A DNA stretch of 64,000 nucleotides. Origin: Platanthera guangdongensis (Eukaryota > Streptophyta > Magnoliopsida > Asparagales > Orchidaceae). Below the pieces are notes generated by a model. The model worked only from the letters and a program-made list of their open reading frames with translations. It was not told where the DNA came from and did not search any database. This document shows positions 45,869-56,633 of this stretch, one piece after another. Where the stretch lies: NCBI GenBank assembly GCA_039583875.1, contig CM077166.1, forward strand, positions 81,900,564-81,964,563, read 5' to 3'. The position numbers and the translations under genes were made by a program. Every line of letters begins with the position of its first letter. Positions within the stretch are counted from its first letter, which is position 1.

Positions 45869-47009
45869 CTGTCACCACGTCAGCTTGTTTTATGGCCTCT
45901 TGCAGACCAAGGTTATAAAATCTAGGCTGGGCTGGAGCATGGTGGGACGCGGTTGACTCCACCGCCTTCCCTTTCTCTTCGTAGGTTTCACCAGGCTTCC
46001 TCTCGGAATTTGTGCGTCCGCTCCAACACTCATGAGCAAAATGCCCCATCTTTCCGTAGTTATAGCTCGCTCCTGGGACTCAAGCTGTGGTTGCCCGCGC
46101 TGCACCAGACGAAGGTGTTGATCTCGAAGTCTTCGGCTTCTTGTTCTATCTGCGGAAACCCGACTTTGTATTCGGCACTTTGAACTCTGACTTCATTTCC
46201 CCTGGGTCCTTCTTCTCTTGCACTTTCTTCACAACCTTTTCCAATAACCGGGCCAAATTGAACAAGGCTAGGAAGTTGTGTGCCTTAGGACCAGCGAGTA
46301 GTTGTAGGTCACCACGTAGACCCTCATAAAATCGGTCAGTCTTCCGCTCCTCTTCAGTAAACATAGCACAAGCATAATGACCCAACCACGTAAACTCGTG
46401 GAGATACTCATCCACGCTTCTATCTCACTGAATCAAACCAAAGTACTGATTCTCCATCTCAAGCTTCTGAGCAGAGGGTAGATATCTGGCCAAGAATAAC
46501 CTTGAGAATTCCTCCATAGGCACATCCGCAAGTTGCCTTCCCACTAAGAGATGAACCTCCAACTCGTCCCACCACGGTCTCGCCTCACCAGCCAAAAGGA
46601 AGGTCGCTATGTTGGTCTTCTGCAACTCAACAGTTTCTGTGGCCGTCAAGACCCTCTTTATCGTAGAGAGCCAATCCTCAGCTTGAGTTGGTGTTCCAAT
46701 CCCATCGAACCTCGGAGTATTAAAGCTCATTACATGCATGAGCTGCTTCTCCGTAGCTCGCCTTGGTGCTACCTGATCAACTGTCGCGCGCTCTAAAACT
46801 ACCGGCTCTGACGCCCTAATTGGTTCTTGATCATTTACAGGTGGTGCATGGTGCATTTGCCCTGTAGGTTGGGCATTTATCATAGCAAGGACTGCTTCAT
46901 CAACCAATCTGATGGTTTCCGCTGAAGGAGGTGTTGTAGGCACGTCCCTCTATGCACTACTTTCCGCCAATTACGGGCATTCTGATTGCCCAGCACCGCT
47001 CCTAGCCGC
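45869..47009 (-). pseudogene. gag: E1 gag
   Basis: Begins at the candidate leader acceptor with R-S-G-A-G-Q-S-E, no ATG in frame nearby; two early stops (within 46944-46985), then an open stretch from 46943. The gag core includes GEARPWWDELEVH and SRLFLARYLP. A TGA at 46425-46427 (probably GGA to TGA), then VDEYLHEFTWLGHYA. A stop near 46146 follows SGFRR. The zinc knuckle near 46030-46065 reads S-Y-N-Y-GKMGHFAHEC, so both first cysteines are now tyrosine. Ends V-V-T-G at the intron-like segment. Confidence 0.88.
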
Positions 47010-47165
47010 CTATAATAGCAAAGACCCTTGATTAGACGACAAACAGATTGCTAAAAACTATCATTGGAACACTCAGATTCCTCAAAACATGTTCATTTTT
47101 CATTCCTAAGTGGACACTCATGGGTTCTTTTTGATGTTATAACGATGACGCACACATGTGCTCAC
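47010..47165 (-). other. Candidate leader intron of E1
   Basis: 156 nt, minus strand GTGAGCAC...GCTATTATAG. Clearly homologous along its length to 25666-25820 of G1 (shared AACCCATGARTGTCCACTTA block). Confidence 0.5.
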
Positions 47166-47178
47166 CACCCCTCAAAAA

Positions 47179-47230
47179 GAATTCGTCCATGAATTCATTT
47201 AAGTTGAATGAAACCAGAAGTCTGATATCA
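47179..47230 (-). other. PBS and 5' hairpin of E1
   Basis: PBS TGATATCAGACTTCTGG at 47214-47230 (minus), three bases from the LTR. Hairpin GAATTCAT-GG-ACGAATTC at 47179-47196, followed by CTTTTTGAGGGGTGG. Confidence 0.75.
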
Positions 47231-47233
47231 AAT

Positions 47234-49211
47234 TGTAACACCCCCATCCGTCGTATGTCATATAACAGAAGGTCTAGCTGGAACCCGACGCCATATACCA
47301 CGGACAGTCGGTAGGGTTACTTAAGAATATCAAAACATTCCAACTACGACTACTCACCCTAACACAGAGCATTCTAGCGGAAGCTTTTAAACAGTTGGAA
47401 AGAACCCATAATTGAATAAACAACTAACATGAATGTCCACAAACTACTATAGGAATGAAACAACAATTACACTGAAAGTATTTAGCCTTATGGGCTTACA
47501 AGAGTTCACTTAACAAATAGTGTCTTACATACATCGGCTCGCAGGCCGGCCACACATAACAATAATAAAATACAACTATTCGCTTTGGTCTTCGAGGGCC
47601 AGCTCAGCAATATGGGCTTTAGCCCGCTATTTGGTACTCGGTTCCGCAGCACCTGCAAGCAACATTCCACCGCACGGTGGCAAACAAAGCCACGGTCAGC
47701 CAAAGCCGACCAAATTATAACGACCCCGCCCCTTACTCGGTACAACAGTGCTCCTTCCCTGCATTTCATTAGCCCAAGTAAAGAATAAAGTACAAACATA
47801 CTTCGCCATAGGTGTAGGCTCGCACGACCAAACACCTCGTGCACTCAGGACACATTATCAGTGAATCCGATCAATTCCGTGGCTTCACCACCATCCCCGT
47901 GATGGCAACAACGTGAGCATTTTAGCCTTTCTGACCAACGTCTAAGTCTCCCGACTATGCCAACGGTCAGTCCCTCTTTGGGTCTCTCGTACCGAACCAC
48001 ATAGCCCAGGTCTGATTCCACTTGCCCGTTGCTCACACCACGTAGTCACTTCAAGACGTACGCGTGAGCCAAGATTCTCTCGGATCCCGCATCAAATCCA
48101 AAAATCACATAACCCAGTTATGTACAAGGCGGGATCCCAGGCGCCAAGTTAGCAGAATTACGTTTCCGCTCAGTTTTCCGGGTGCGCCTTGGAGTTAACC
48201 CCCAATGATCCCTGCTGCAATCTACCGTATAGAAACCCGAAAACACAAAGCACGGAGTCTTCTCCGGCAAACCATACAAAATGCAACATCACCAATCCAG
48301 ACCAACACGTCCGTGTAGGCTTCACACACAATGCCTATGTCCGTACTTCGATTCCGGACTCTATATGCAACACAAGTGGGACTATTCCCGTCAACCCCAA
48401 GGAACAACGCACACTCACCACACACTCGTGGAAGCGGGTTTCCTTATGCAAAAGAAGGGGAGCTTCACATGCTCAAGTAGAGAATCGTTACCCTTGTAGT
48501 ACGCTTTTGAGCCATGGAAAAACTACACGGATGGAAGGCTTCACAATGGAATTCCCTCCGCGGATCCGCTCTCGGTTCTCGATTCGGTGCTCCGATGCTC
48601 TGCCGGCGGCCGAAAACCTCCCCATTCTTCCTCCTTGCTCTCTCCTCTCTCAAACGTCTTAGAAAGAGAATGTTAAAGATCAAATGAGGATTACAACCTC
48701 CATTCCCGACCTTAACAGACCAGGAACAGATCTGGGCTGTTAGATCTTAATTAAAGAAAATGAACGGCTCAGATCTGCCCAAAAATCCTGAAACCTGGGC
48801 CGAACACGGCCTCGCACACAGCCATGCGCAGGCCGTGTGCCTCGATCCAGACACGATCGTCGAGCACAGAAGAGGACACGGGTCATGACCCGCCCGTGTC
48901 TCATCCTGACACGCTCGTGTCAGTTTCCGACACACCCGTGTCTCTAGTGCGTGCTACCAGTAACTGCCACGCCAACCGACACGACTCATGGGAACACTGG
49001 TGGTGATATTGGTATGCACATGCCCGTGTCAATGGACACGCCCGTGTCACACTACCGTGTTTCCTGTCGTGTCCTTCTATGGACACAGCCGACCAACACA
49101 GAGAACCACACGGCCTTGGACACCCCCGTGTCCCAGGCCGTGTACCCCTATACAGACACCAAAAATTCTCTTGGACACGACCAGCTCGATCACGATTTTT
49201 GGGGCGTTATA
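47234..49211 (-). repeat. E1 5' LTR
   Basis: 1978 bp. The outer terminus reads GCGTTATA where the partner has GCGTTACA. Followed by TSD CCATA at 49212-49216. Palindrome array at 48800-49200. Confidence 0.94.
48800..49200. repeat. Palindrome array in E1 5' LTR (GACACGCCCGTGTC type)
   Basis: Around ten CACGCCCGTG units and half units, better preserved than in the other LTR, for example GGACACGCCCGTGTCAC near 49034. LTR nt 10-410. Confidence 0.88.
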
Positions 49212-49330
49212 CCATATTCCACAAAACAGGCATGGAAGTTACAGGTTAATACCACAACACAATCGCGTCCTAAGTCAGAGCATGCTAGCGGAAGAATTAA
49301 CAATAAACTTGAACTCCAACCATGAATGTC

Positions 49331-49333
<3 letters not shown>

Positions 49334-49407
<74 letters not shown>
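49334..49407. repeat. (TA)37 microsatellite in E2 3' LTR
   Basis: 74 bp uninterrupted TA. The same site in the 5' LTR (56814-56827) has seven TA units. Confidence 0.92.
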
Positions 49408-49408
<1 letters not shown>

Positions 49409-50022
49409 CCACATTTATATATCAACTCTTGAAGGAATGTCTACAAATACAACATTGTTTGGCCTTATGACCTTACAGTTACTCTTTACAATAGTGTGGA
49501 TTTCAAACATCAGCGCGTAGGCTGGCCACACATGAAGAAAACACAGTATTCTTAGCTTAGCGTTCAAGGGCTAGCAGCAGCCGCAGGGACTTCAGCCCTT
49601 ATGTCACTTGGCTCTCCAGCACCTGTACAAGGGCAGCCCACCAAATGGTGGCAAACAAGGCAACAGCCAGTATTCAACTGACAAATTTATAACGACCCTA
49701 CCCCTTTCTCGGGGAAGTGGTATTCCTTCCATGCAGGCATAGCAAATCATAGGCAGATAGATATATCACACATTGTGCTCTCACGCACAAACAATACATC
49801 ACAATCGTCAGCCATGCGGCCCGACGATCCGTGCACTCAGGGCACATTCTTGGTGTACCGGCGAACCAGGGTCCCACCACCAATCAAGGTCCGAAACTCA
49901 ACGGTAAAATTGAGTATTTAGTATTTCCGGCGTGCAGGCCTAAGACTCTCATTATGCGCTCCAACTGACCGCACTTTCAAGTCTTCGAGTCGGACGGACA
50001 TAACGCAGGTACGAATCCGGCA

Positions 50023-50045
50023 CCCCCCCCCCCCCCCCCCCCCCC
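50023..50045. repeat. Poly-C run (23 nt) in E2 3' LTR
   Basis: The partner LTR has only CACCTCCCG at the corresponding place near 57450. Expansion in this copy or assembly error. Confidence 0.85.
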
Positions 50046-51059
50046 GTTGGTCAAGTCACCTTGTCATCACCGAATACCATCATACTCGAGGCCAAATATA
50101 AGGCGCGGGTCAGTTTCACCTTTCCTGTTCGGCACGAGGACTTTTCAAGAGCTCATCAAGCTCACAATAGCCATAGTATCCACCAAGTACTGGCTTCACA
50201 ATAGCCACAATGTCCACCGCGGACTGGCTTCACAATAGCCAAAATGTCCACCACGGACTGGCTTCACAATCAACAAAGGGGAGTTCATGCTAGCGTCTTT
50301 CACGATCGCTTAGCGGGTTCTGCAGAACTCACTTTCTACACCCAACTCCGCCCAACCCTTGCAGTATACTGCAGTGCCAGAAAATTGGTCTTGCCATAAC
50401 ACACATCACAAGCATCATAAGGGTGTTTTCCTGGACTACCACTCCAGTACTTCCTGATACTGCCCTTCACAGGTTCAACTCATTAACTCCACAAACTACA
50501 CGTTTAACCACGGAGTCTTCTCGAGTGTGCAAATGAAACATCACCAATCCAGACCAACCTATCCAGATGGGCTTCACACAGCATGCCCATTCCGTACTAT
50601 ATATTTCCAGATCTATATGCAAGACTATTGGGGATTCCAAGAATCAACCCAAGGAAATCCCTTCGCAATCCACCCTCTGGTGGGGGAAATCCATGCACAT
50701 GCCAAAAGAAGGACTTCACTTGTCCAAGAAGGAAGATCGTTACCCTTAACGACCTCTTTGGATCCATGTAAACCTAGCCAGTTGGAAAGCACCGCAGCGG
50801 CTTGCCTCCAAAAATCTGGCCTTGGATCTTAGTTCGGCGCTCTAACGCTCCACCGGTGGTCGGATCCCTTCTCCTCCTCCTCCTTCTCCTCCTTACTCTC
50901 CCTTCTCTCTAGCACTTTTATAAAGAGAATAGACAAAAGTAAAGTGAGACTCATCTTCTCAATTTCGGCCTTGAAGTAGCAAGGAGAAACCTAGGCCATC
51001 AGATCTCAGAGGAAGGAAACGAACGGCTACAAAATTTCCTAAAAATGGCTATTTCGGGT

Positions 51060-51725
51060 CTGACTCGCCTTGGTACACCTCTGTGTCACAGGGAGTGTAC
51101 CTTAAGCGGTACATGAACCGACTTATCCAGAACAGGACACGTCCATGTGACACGCCCATGATATATGGCTGACACGCCCTTGTCACATGGATGACATGCC
51201 CGTGTCACATGGATGACACACCCGTGTCTAGCTCTCGAGACCCACTCAAGACCTACTCGAGACAACCACTCGAGTAATTGGTCATGACACGCCCGTGTCA
51301 TATGGCGTACACGCCAGTGTCTAGCTCTCGAGACTCACTCGAGTCCTACCCGAGAGAACCACTCGAGTAATTGGTCATGACATGCCCGCGTCACATGGCT
51401 GACACTCCCGTTTCTAGCTATCGAGACTCACTCGAGACCTACTCGAGAGAACCACTCGAGTAATTGGACAGGACATGGCTATGTAACACGTCCGTGTCAC
51501 AGGCCGTGTGCCCTACTTGAGACACTCGAGACCTACTCGAGACCTACTCGAGAGAACCACTGCAGTCTAAGCAGGATAAGGCCTGTGACACGCCCGTTTC
51601 GTAGGGCGTGTTCCCTCTCGAGACCTCATCGAGTGCATTTCGTCGAGCACTCGACAAGCTAGTCACCCGAGAAGGACACAGCCTGTGACACGCCCGTATC
51701 CTAGGCCGTGTTGCCTAGTCTGAAC
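51060..51725. repeat. Palindrome array in E2 3' LTR, with 93 bp tandem repeats
   Basis: Mix of GACACGCCCGTGTC, CTCGAG and ACTCGAGT palindromes. TAGCT(C/A)TCGAGAC starts at 51229, 51322 and 51415, a regular 93 bp period. LTR nt 25-690. Confidence 0.9.
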
Positions 51726-51751
51726 CCTAACTTGGGATTTGGGGTATTACA

Positions 51752-51789
51752 ACCCTCACCTCCTTACAAGAAATTTCATCCCGAAATTT
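51752..51789 (-). other. Polypurine tract and 3' hairpin of E2
   Basis: Minus strand: AAATTTC-GGGAT-GAAATTT hairpin (51771-51789), then AAGGAGGTGAGGGT to the LTR. Confidence 0.75.
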
Positions 51790-51840
51790 TCACACAGTAA
51801 GGAAACAAAAACAAGATGTGAAATCTCCACAAAATGTATA

Positions 51841-54800
51841 TTACAATAAAGGGGTGCACTGGACAACAGTTTTCACAAATAGCTCGGGAAATTCAGCTCG
51901 CATGGTCTGCTCTCGCTCCCATGTTAGCTCCTCACAGCCACAGTTGTCCCATCGGAGCTTGACCATCCCGATTATCTTGTTCTGCAACTGTTTATCGGCT
52001 CTATCCTCGATTAGAATGGGCCTCACCTTCGTCGTTAACCCATACTCAACCGGCACACGATCATTTTGGATAACTTGAGCTGGATCTTTGACGGCTTTCT
52101 GAAGCATAGATATGTGAAACACATCATGTAATCCACTCAATTCTGCCGAAAGAGCTAGCTGATAGGCAGCTTCCCCAATTCGCTCCACCACTTCAAACGA
52201 CCAAGATATCTTGGACTCAACTTTTTCAGATGCTGAATCCTTGACACGCCTTTGAAGGGTTTGATCTTCAAATATACCCAATCGCCCACCGTGAACTCCA
52301 CGTTCCGGTGCTTGGCGTTGTAGTACTTTTCTTGTTGATCTTGGGCTACTAGTAGCCACTCTAGAATAAAGCTTATCGTCGAGTTAGCTTGATTGACTTC
52401 TTTCCGCTTATATAGTTTGGATTTGCCTGCTTCTGCCCAAGCTAACAGTGTACGACACTTACGAGCATACAGAGCTTCAAACGGTGTCATACCGATGCTC
52501 GCTTGGTAAGTATTGTTGTAGGCGAAATCCACCATATAGAGATGATCTTCCCATCTCTTGCCAAAATCCAAGTCCCACATTCGGAGCATATCCTCCATTG
52601 TTCTGTTGGTCCTCTCAGTCTTGCCATCCATTTGGGGGTAAAAGGCCATACTGAACGTCAGCTTCATTCCCAACAAGTGATGGATTAGCTTCCAATCATT
52701 CGATGTGAATCGCCCACCACGGTCACTCACGATGCTACGACGAACACCGTGCAATCGTACGATTTGCTCCACATAGAGTTTACCAAACTTTCCACTGAAT
52801 CGTCTCGCTTGTTCGGAAGGAAGTGAGCCACTTTGGTCAATCGGTCAACAATCACCCAGATTGAATCATTTCCGTGTTAAGATCTCGGCAACCCGTGCAC
52901 GAAATCCATTGAAATATCATCAAACTTCCATTCTGGAATCTGTATCGACTTCAAGAAACCCCCAGGCTTCTAGAATTCCGCTTTCACCAAAGCACAAGTT
53001 TGACATTTAGCCACATAATGAGCTATGTCTTTCTTTAGTCCTGACCACCAGAACAATTTTTCATGTCCTTGAACATCTTTGTGCTCCTAGGGTGAATTGA
53101 GTATTTTGTAAAGTGAGCTTCATACATCAACTCTTCTCTCAACCTACCCGTACTCGGGACGCACAAACGACCATCGTTCCGCAAAAGGCCGTCATCCCAG
53201 GAGAATTGGCGATCTAACCACTTTTTTGCATAGCATTGGAGACTTTCATCTAGCTCTGTTGCTCGTCGAATTCTGTCCGCAAGGTCATATTGCACCTCCA
53301 TCCAGTTCAAGCATGAATCGACTGTGGAATTCTTGTCAACACAAGAAATCTCTAACGCTTCCAACGCCTGGATCAGACGCTCATCATGCATCTGCAACCA
53401 ATTTGCCCTTGACGGGACCCTCCAACTCAAGGCATCAGCGAACACATTTCCTTTCCCGGGAGTATAATGAATATCAAAGGTGTAGTCCCCAAGAAACTAA
53501 ATCCACCTTCGTTGTCGCATATTCAGATCCTTCTGATCCAACACGTAATTTAGGCTCTTTTGGTCCGTAAAGATATCCACTTTTACGCCATAAAGATAAT
53601 ACCGCCATAACTTAAATGAAAAGATTACTGCCGCCAACTCCAAGTCGTGGACGGGATAATTTCGTTCATGCACTTTCAACTGGCGTGAGCCATAAGCAAT
53701 CACCTTTCCAAACTGCAGAAGTACGCAGGCTAAACCGCTTCCTGAAGCATCACTATAGATCTCGTAGCCGTCTGTCCCACATGGCGATGTCAACACAGGC
53801 GCCGTGGTTAAATAACTCTTTAGCTCTTCAAAAGATCGTGCGCACTCCGGCGTCCAAATGAACTTCTGATCCTTCCTCATCAGTGTGGTCAGAGACAAGC
53901 AATCCACGAGAAGTTTTCCACAAAACGTCTATAGTAGCCTGCCAGTCCAAGGAAACTCCTGGCCTCGGCCACCGAAGACAACACCAGCCACTCCTGTATG
54001 GCTTTTATCTTTAACGGGTCCACTGCAATGCCTTCTCCACTTACCACATGGCCAAGAAAAGCCACCGACGACAGCAAAAACTAACACTTTAAGAACTTGG
54101 CATAGAGCTTATTCTTCCGGAAGGTATACAACACCAACCGCAAGTGGTTTGCATGATCAGCTTTCGATTGAGAGTACACCAAAATATCATCAATGAATAC
54201 AATCACGAACAAGTCCAAGTACTCTTAGAACGTTCGGTGCATTAGGTCCATGAACACAGATGCTGCATTACATAGCCCAAACGGCATAACAGTGAACTCA
54301 TAATGACCGTCGCATGTTCCAAATGCGGTCTTTGGAATGTCACCTTCCCGAATCTTCAACTGGTAATATCCAGATTTCAAATCCAATTTTGAATAGATGG
54401 TTGATCCCACTAGCTGATCGAACAATTCATCTATCCGAGAAATCAGATACTTGTTCTTCTCTGTCAGCTTATTCAATTCATGATAATCAATAAATAGCCG
54501 CAAACCAACATCCTTCTTTTTCACAAATAGAACAGATGCGCTCCAATGTGACATACTTGGGCGGATATATCCCTGCTCCAGCAACACTTGCAATTGGACT
54601 TTCAATTCATCCATTTCCTTTGGCGCGACGCGATATGGCGAACGGGCCACAGGTTTCACACCTGGCACCAACTCAATCGTGAAGTCTATCTCCCGTTGGG
54701 GTGGTAGCCTAGGGAGATCCTTAGGAAACACATCCACAAACTCCGATACAATCAGAACATCACTCACATTGGCCTTTTGCTCAACAGCCTGAATCAGCGT

Positions 54801-55231
54801 GAAGAATAACTCTGCGCCCTTATGAACAACATTGACAACTTGGAGTGTAGACATATAGGTCCCACTCACTCGTTGCATATCGGCGAACTTAGTCTCAAGC
54901 TCGATATTTTGGACCAGTGTGATCTCTTTTGACATGTAATCAATAAAGGCATGCTGCTCCGTGAGCCAGTCCATACCAAAGATCATATCAAATTCCGATA
55001 TTGGGAGCACAGATGCTTTTAAGCCAAACTCCCGACTTCCAATTTGAACCGCCACATCGCAAGCTCTATCCTCAAGCATGAAGCAACCATTCGGTAATAA
55101 CACTTTTATGCTATCTGTCTTCACATGACTAGGTACTCCAATCCGAGTTACGAAGTCCTTAGACAGAAATGAATGCGAAGCACCCGTATCAAATATTGCT
55201 CTTGCTAGTGTGTTCCGAATCATAACAAAGC
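51841..55231 (-). pseudogene. pol: E2 pol: protease, RT, RNase H, integrase, chromodomain
   Basis: Reading leftward: protease with DTGASHSFL (near 55178), FGMDWL, RT with LKSGYYQ in an open stretch to a TAA at 54225-54227 (R-T-F-stop-E-Y-L). RT palm FIDDILVYS (near 54180) is intact after the stop. RNase H (53907-53420) has SDASGSGL. Integrase has a HHCC region with a frameshift near 53040, SDRGGRF, and MDGKTERTN where relatives have TDGQTE. A frameshift near 52200 leads to the chromodomain (MVKLRWDNCGCEELTWEREQ), ending at the stop at 51841-51843. Several further stops. Confidence 0.92.
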
Positions 55232-55305
55232 CTGTGGCAACCACATCACACACAAGGCACATACAAAACATGCAATAAAAAAACATTCAATAACGAAACT
55301 CGTAC
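55232..55305 (-). other. Candidate gag-protease intron of E2
   Basis: 74 nt, minus strand GTACGAG...TTGCCACAG, T-rich. It interrupts the same Gly codon (phase 1) as in E1; after removal V-T-G is followed by F-V-M-I of protease. Here the intron itself has no stop in the gag frame, so unspliced reading is longer but out of frame with protease. Confidence 0.6.
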
Positions 55306-56416
55306 CTGTGACGATGTCACTTTGCTTTATGGCCTCTTGCTGGCCAAGATTATAAACTCGGGGCTGCGCCTGGGATGCAGAGGACTCCACCACTGCCTTT
55401 CCCTTCTCAGTATAGGACGTTCCCGTCTTCTTTTCACCCTTTGGTGGAGCAACCCAGCAATCACGGGCTATATGCCCCACTCTTCCACAAGTAAAGCAAG
55501 TACGAGTCTCTGGCCTCGAAGTGGCCCCCGACAGAACTGTTGAAGGAGCTTGCCGAGAAGGCTTGGACCTCTTGCCCCATTTTTTGATAATACGATTTCC
55601 CAGGTTGGGGCGCTTTGAACTCTGGCTTTGTCACATCCAAGTCCGTTTTCCTTACACCTGTTTCATATCCTTCTCCAACTTACATGTAGTATCGACCAAC
55701 GCATGTAATCCTTGGTTCATAGAACTCAAGAGCAGGAATCGCAACTCATCCTGCAATCCTTCATAGAACATATTTGTTTTTCGCTTCTCATCGGCAATGA
55801 TAGAGCCTGCATAATATGCCAACCGTGTGAACTCATGCATGTAAGTCTCAACACTATTTTCTCCTTGCGTTAGCCGTTGGAACTCATTTTCCATGGCAAT
55901 GCGTTGTGCCGCTGGCAGGTGTTTTGCCAAGAACAGTCGCGAGAACTCCTCGATCGAGACATGTGTTAACTGCCTGCCCGCTAAGTGGTGTAACTCGATC
56001 TCGTCGAACCATAACCGAGCCTCTCCTTACAATAAGAAGTTGGCCAAGGTGACCTTCTGATCTTCCTCCGACCTAATTGCCATCAATATACACTTGACGC
56101 GCAACAACCAATCCTTCGCCTGCGTAGGGGATCCCACACCCGTAAAAGTAGGGGGATTGAAGCTCATGAACTGCTTCAACTACCATTCAGCTGCTCGAGG
56201 ATCCATAGCCGCAACAGGTTCTGGTCTCGCCACAACCTGTTCTAACGCCACTGCCGGCTGCGCTTGCCTACCAGGATGTGCTTGAAACATTGCAAACAGC
56301 GCCTCAGGAACTAAGCGGATGATTTCCGCGGAAGGTGGAGGTGTAGGCACCTCAGCTGGTGTCGTACTCTGATCAGAACGCTGGGGCTCCGACTGCCCAG
56401 CACCACTACGAGTCAC
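55306..56416 (-). pseudogene. gag: E2 gag
   Basis: Opens directly after the leader acceptor as (V)TRSGAGQSEPQ without an in-frame upstream ATG. Stops at 56180-56182 and near 56025, then the gag core (open from 55930: AKHLPAAQRIAMENEF, VETYMHEFTRLAYYAG). A frameshift follows D-M-K-Q-V near 55650. A zinc knuckle of CxxC-GRVGHIARDC type is near 55460-55500. Ends D-I-V-T-G at the intron-like segment. Confidence 0.88.
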
Positions 56417-56569
56417 CTATAGGTGAACAATACATACATTAGCGACCTCGCATAAGCACTAATAACAATTTAGGAATGTGCAGGTTCCTCAAACAAGTGT
56501 ATTTGCATTCCTAAGTGAACATTCAAGAGTTCATGAGTGTTAACGCGGTTCACACTTACACGTGCTCGC
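56417..56569 (-). other. Candidate leader intron of E2 (GC donor)
   Basis: 153 nt, minus strand GCGAGCAC...TTCACCTATAG. Homologous to the G1 and E1 segments; the donor is GC where the other two have GT. Confidence 0.45.
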
Positions 56570-56581
56570 CACCCCACAAAA

Positions 56582-56630
56582 GAATTCGACCACGAATTCG
56601 AAAGGGAAAGATCGAGACAGGACGATACCA
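56582..56630 (-). other. PBS and 5' hairpin of E2
   Basis: PBS region TGGTATCGTCCTGTC (56616-56630, minus), only the first seven bases matching iMet. Hairpin GAATTCG-TGGT-CGAATTC at 56582-56599, then TTTTGTGGGGTGG. Confidence 0.7.
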
Positions 56631-56633
56631 AAA

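Larger units (their letters stand above)
40381..49211 (-). mobile_element. E1, chromodomain Ty3/gypsy, full length but decayed
   Basis: 8831 bp, minus strand. 5' LTR 47234-49211 and 3' LTR 40381-42362, perfect TSD CCATA (40376-40380, 49212-49216). Same lineage as G1 and E2 by gag, pol, chromodomain, PBS, 5' hairpin and intron-like segments. Confidence 0.95.
49217..51751 (-). repeat. E2 3' LTR, main part
   Basis: Continues the 40318-40380 fragment after E1. Matches 56697-59225. Ends GGGGTATTACA at 51751. With the outer fragment the LTR is about 2.6 kb. Confidence 0.92.

Noticed and set aside
49190..49470. ORFs with long Tyr-Ile repeats
   Set aside because: Translation of the TA microsatellite.
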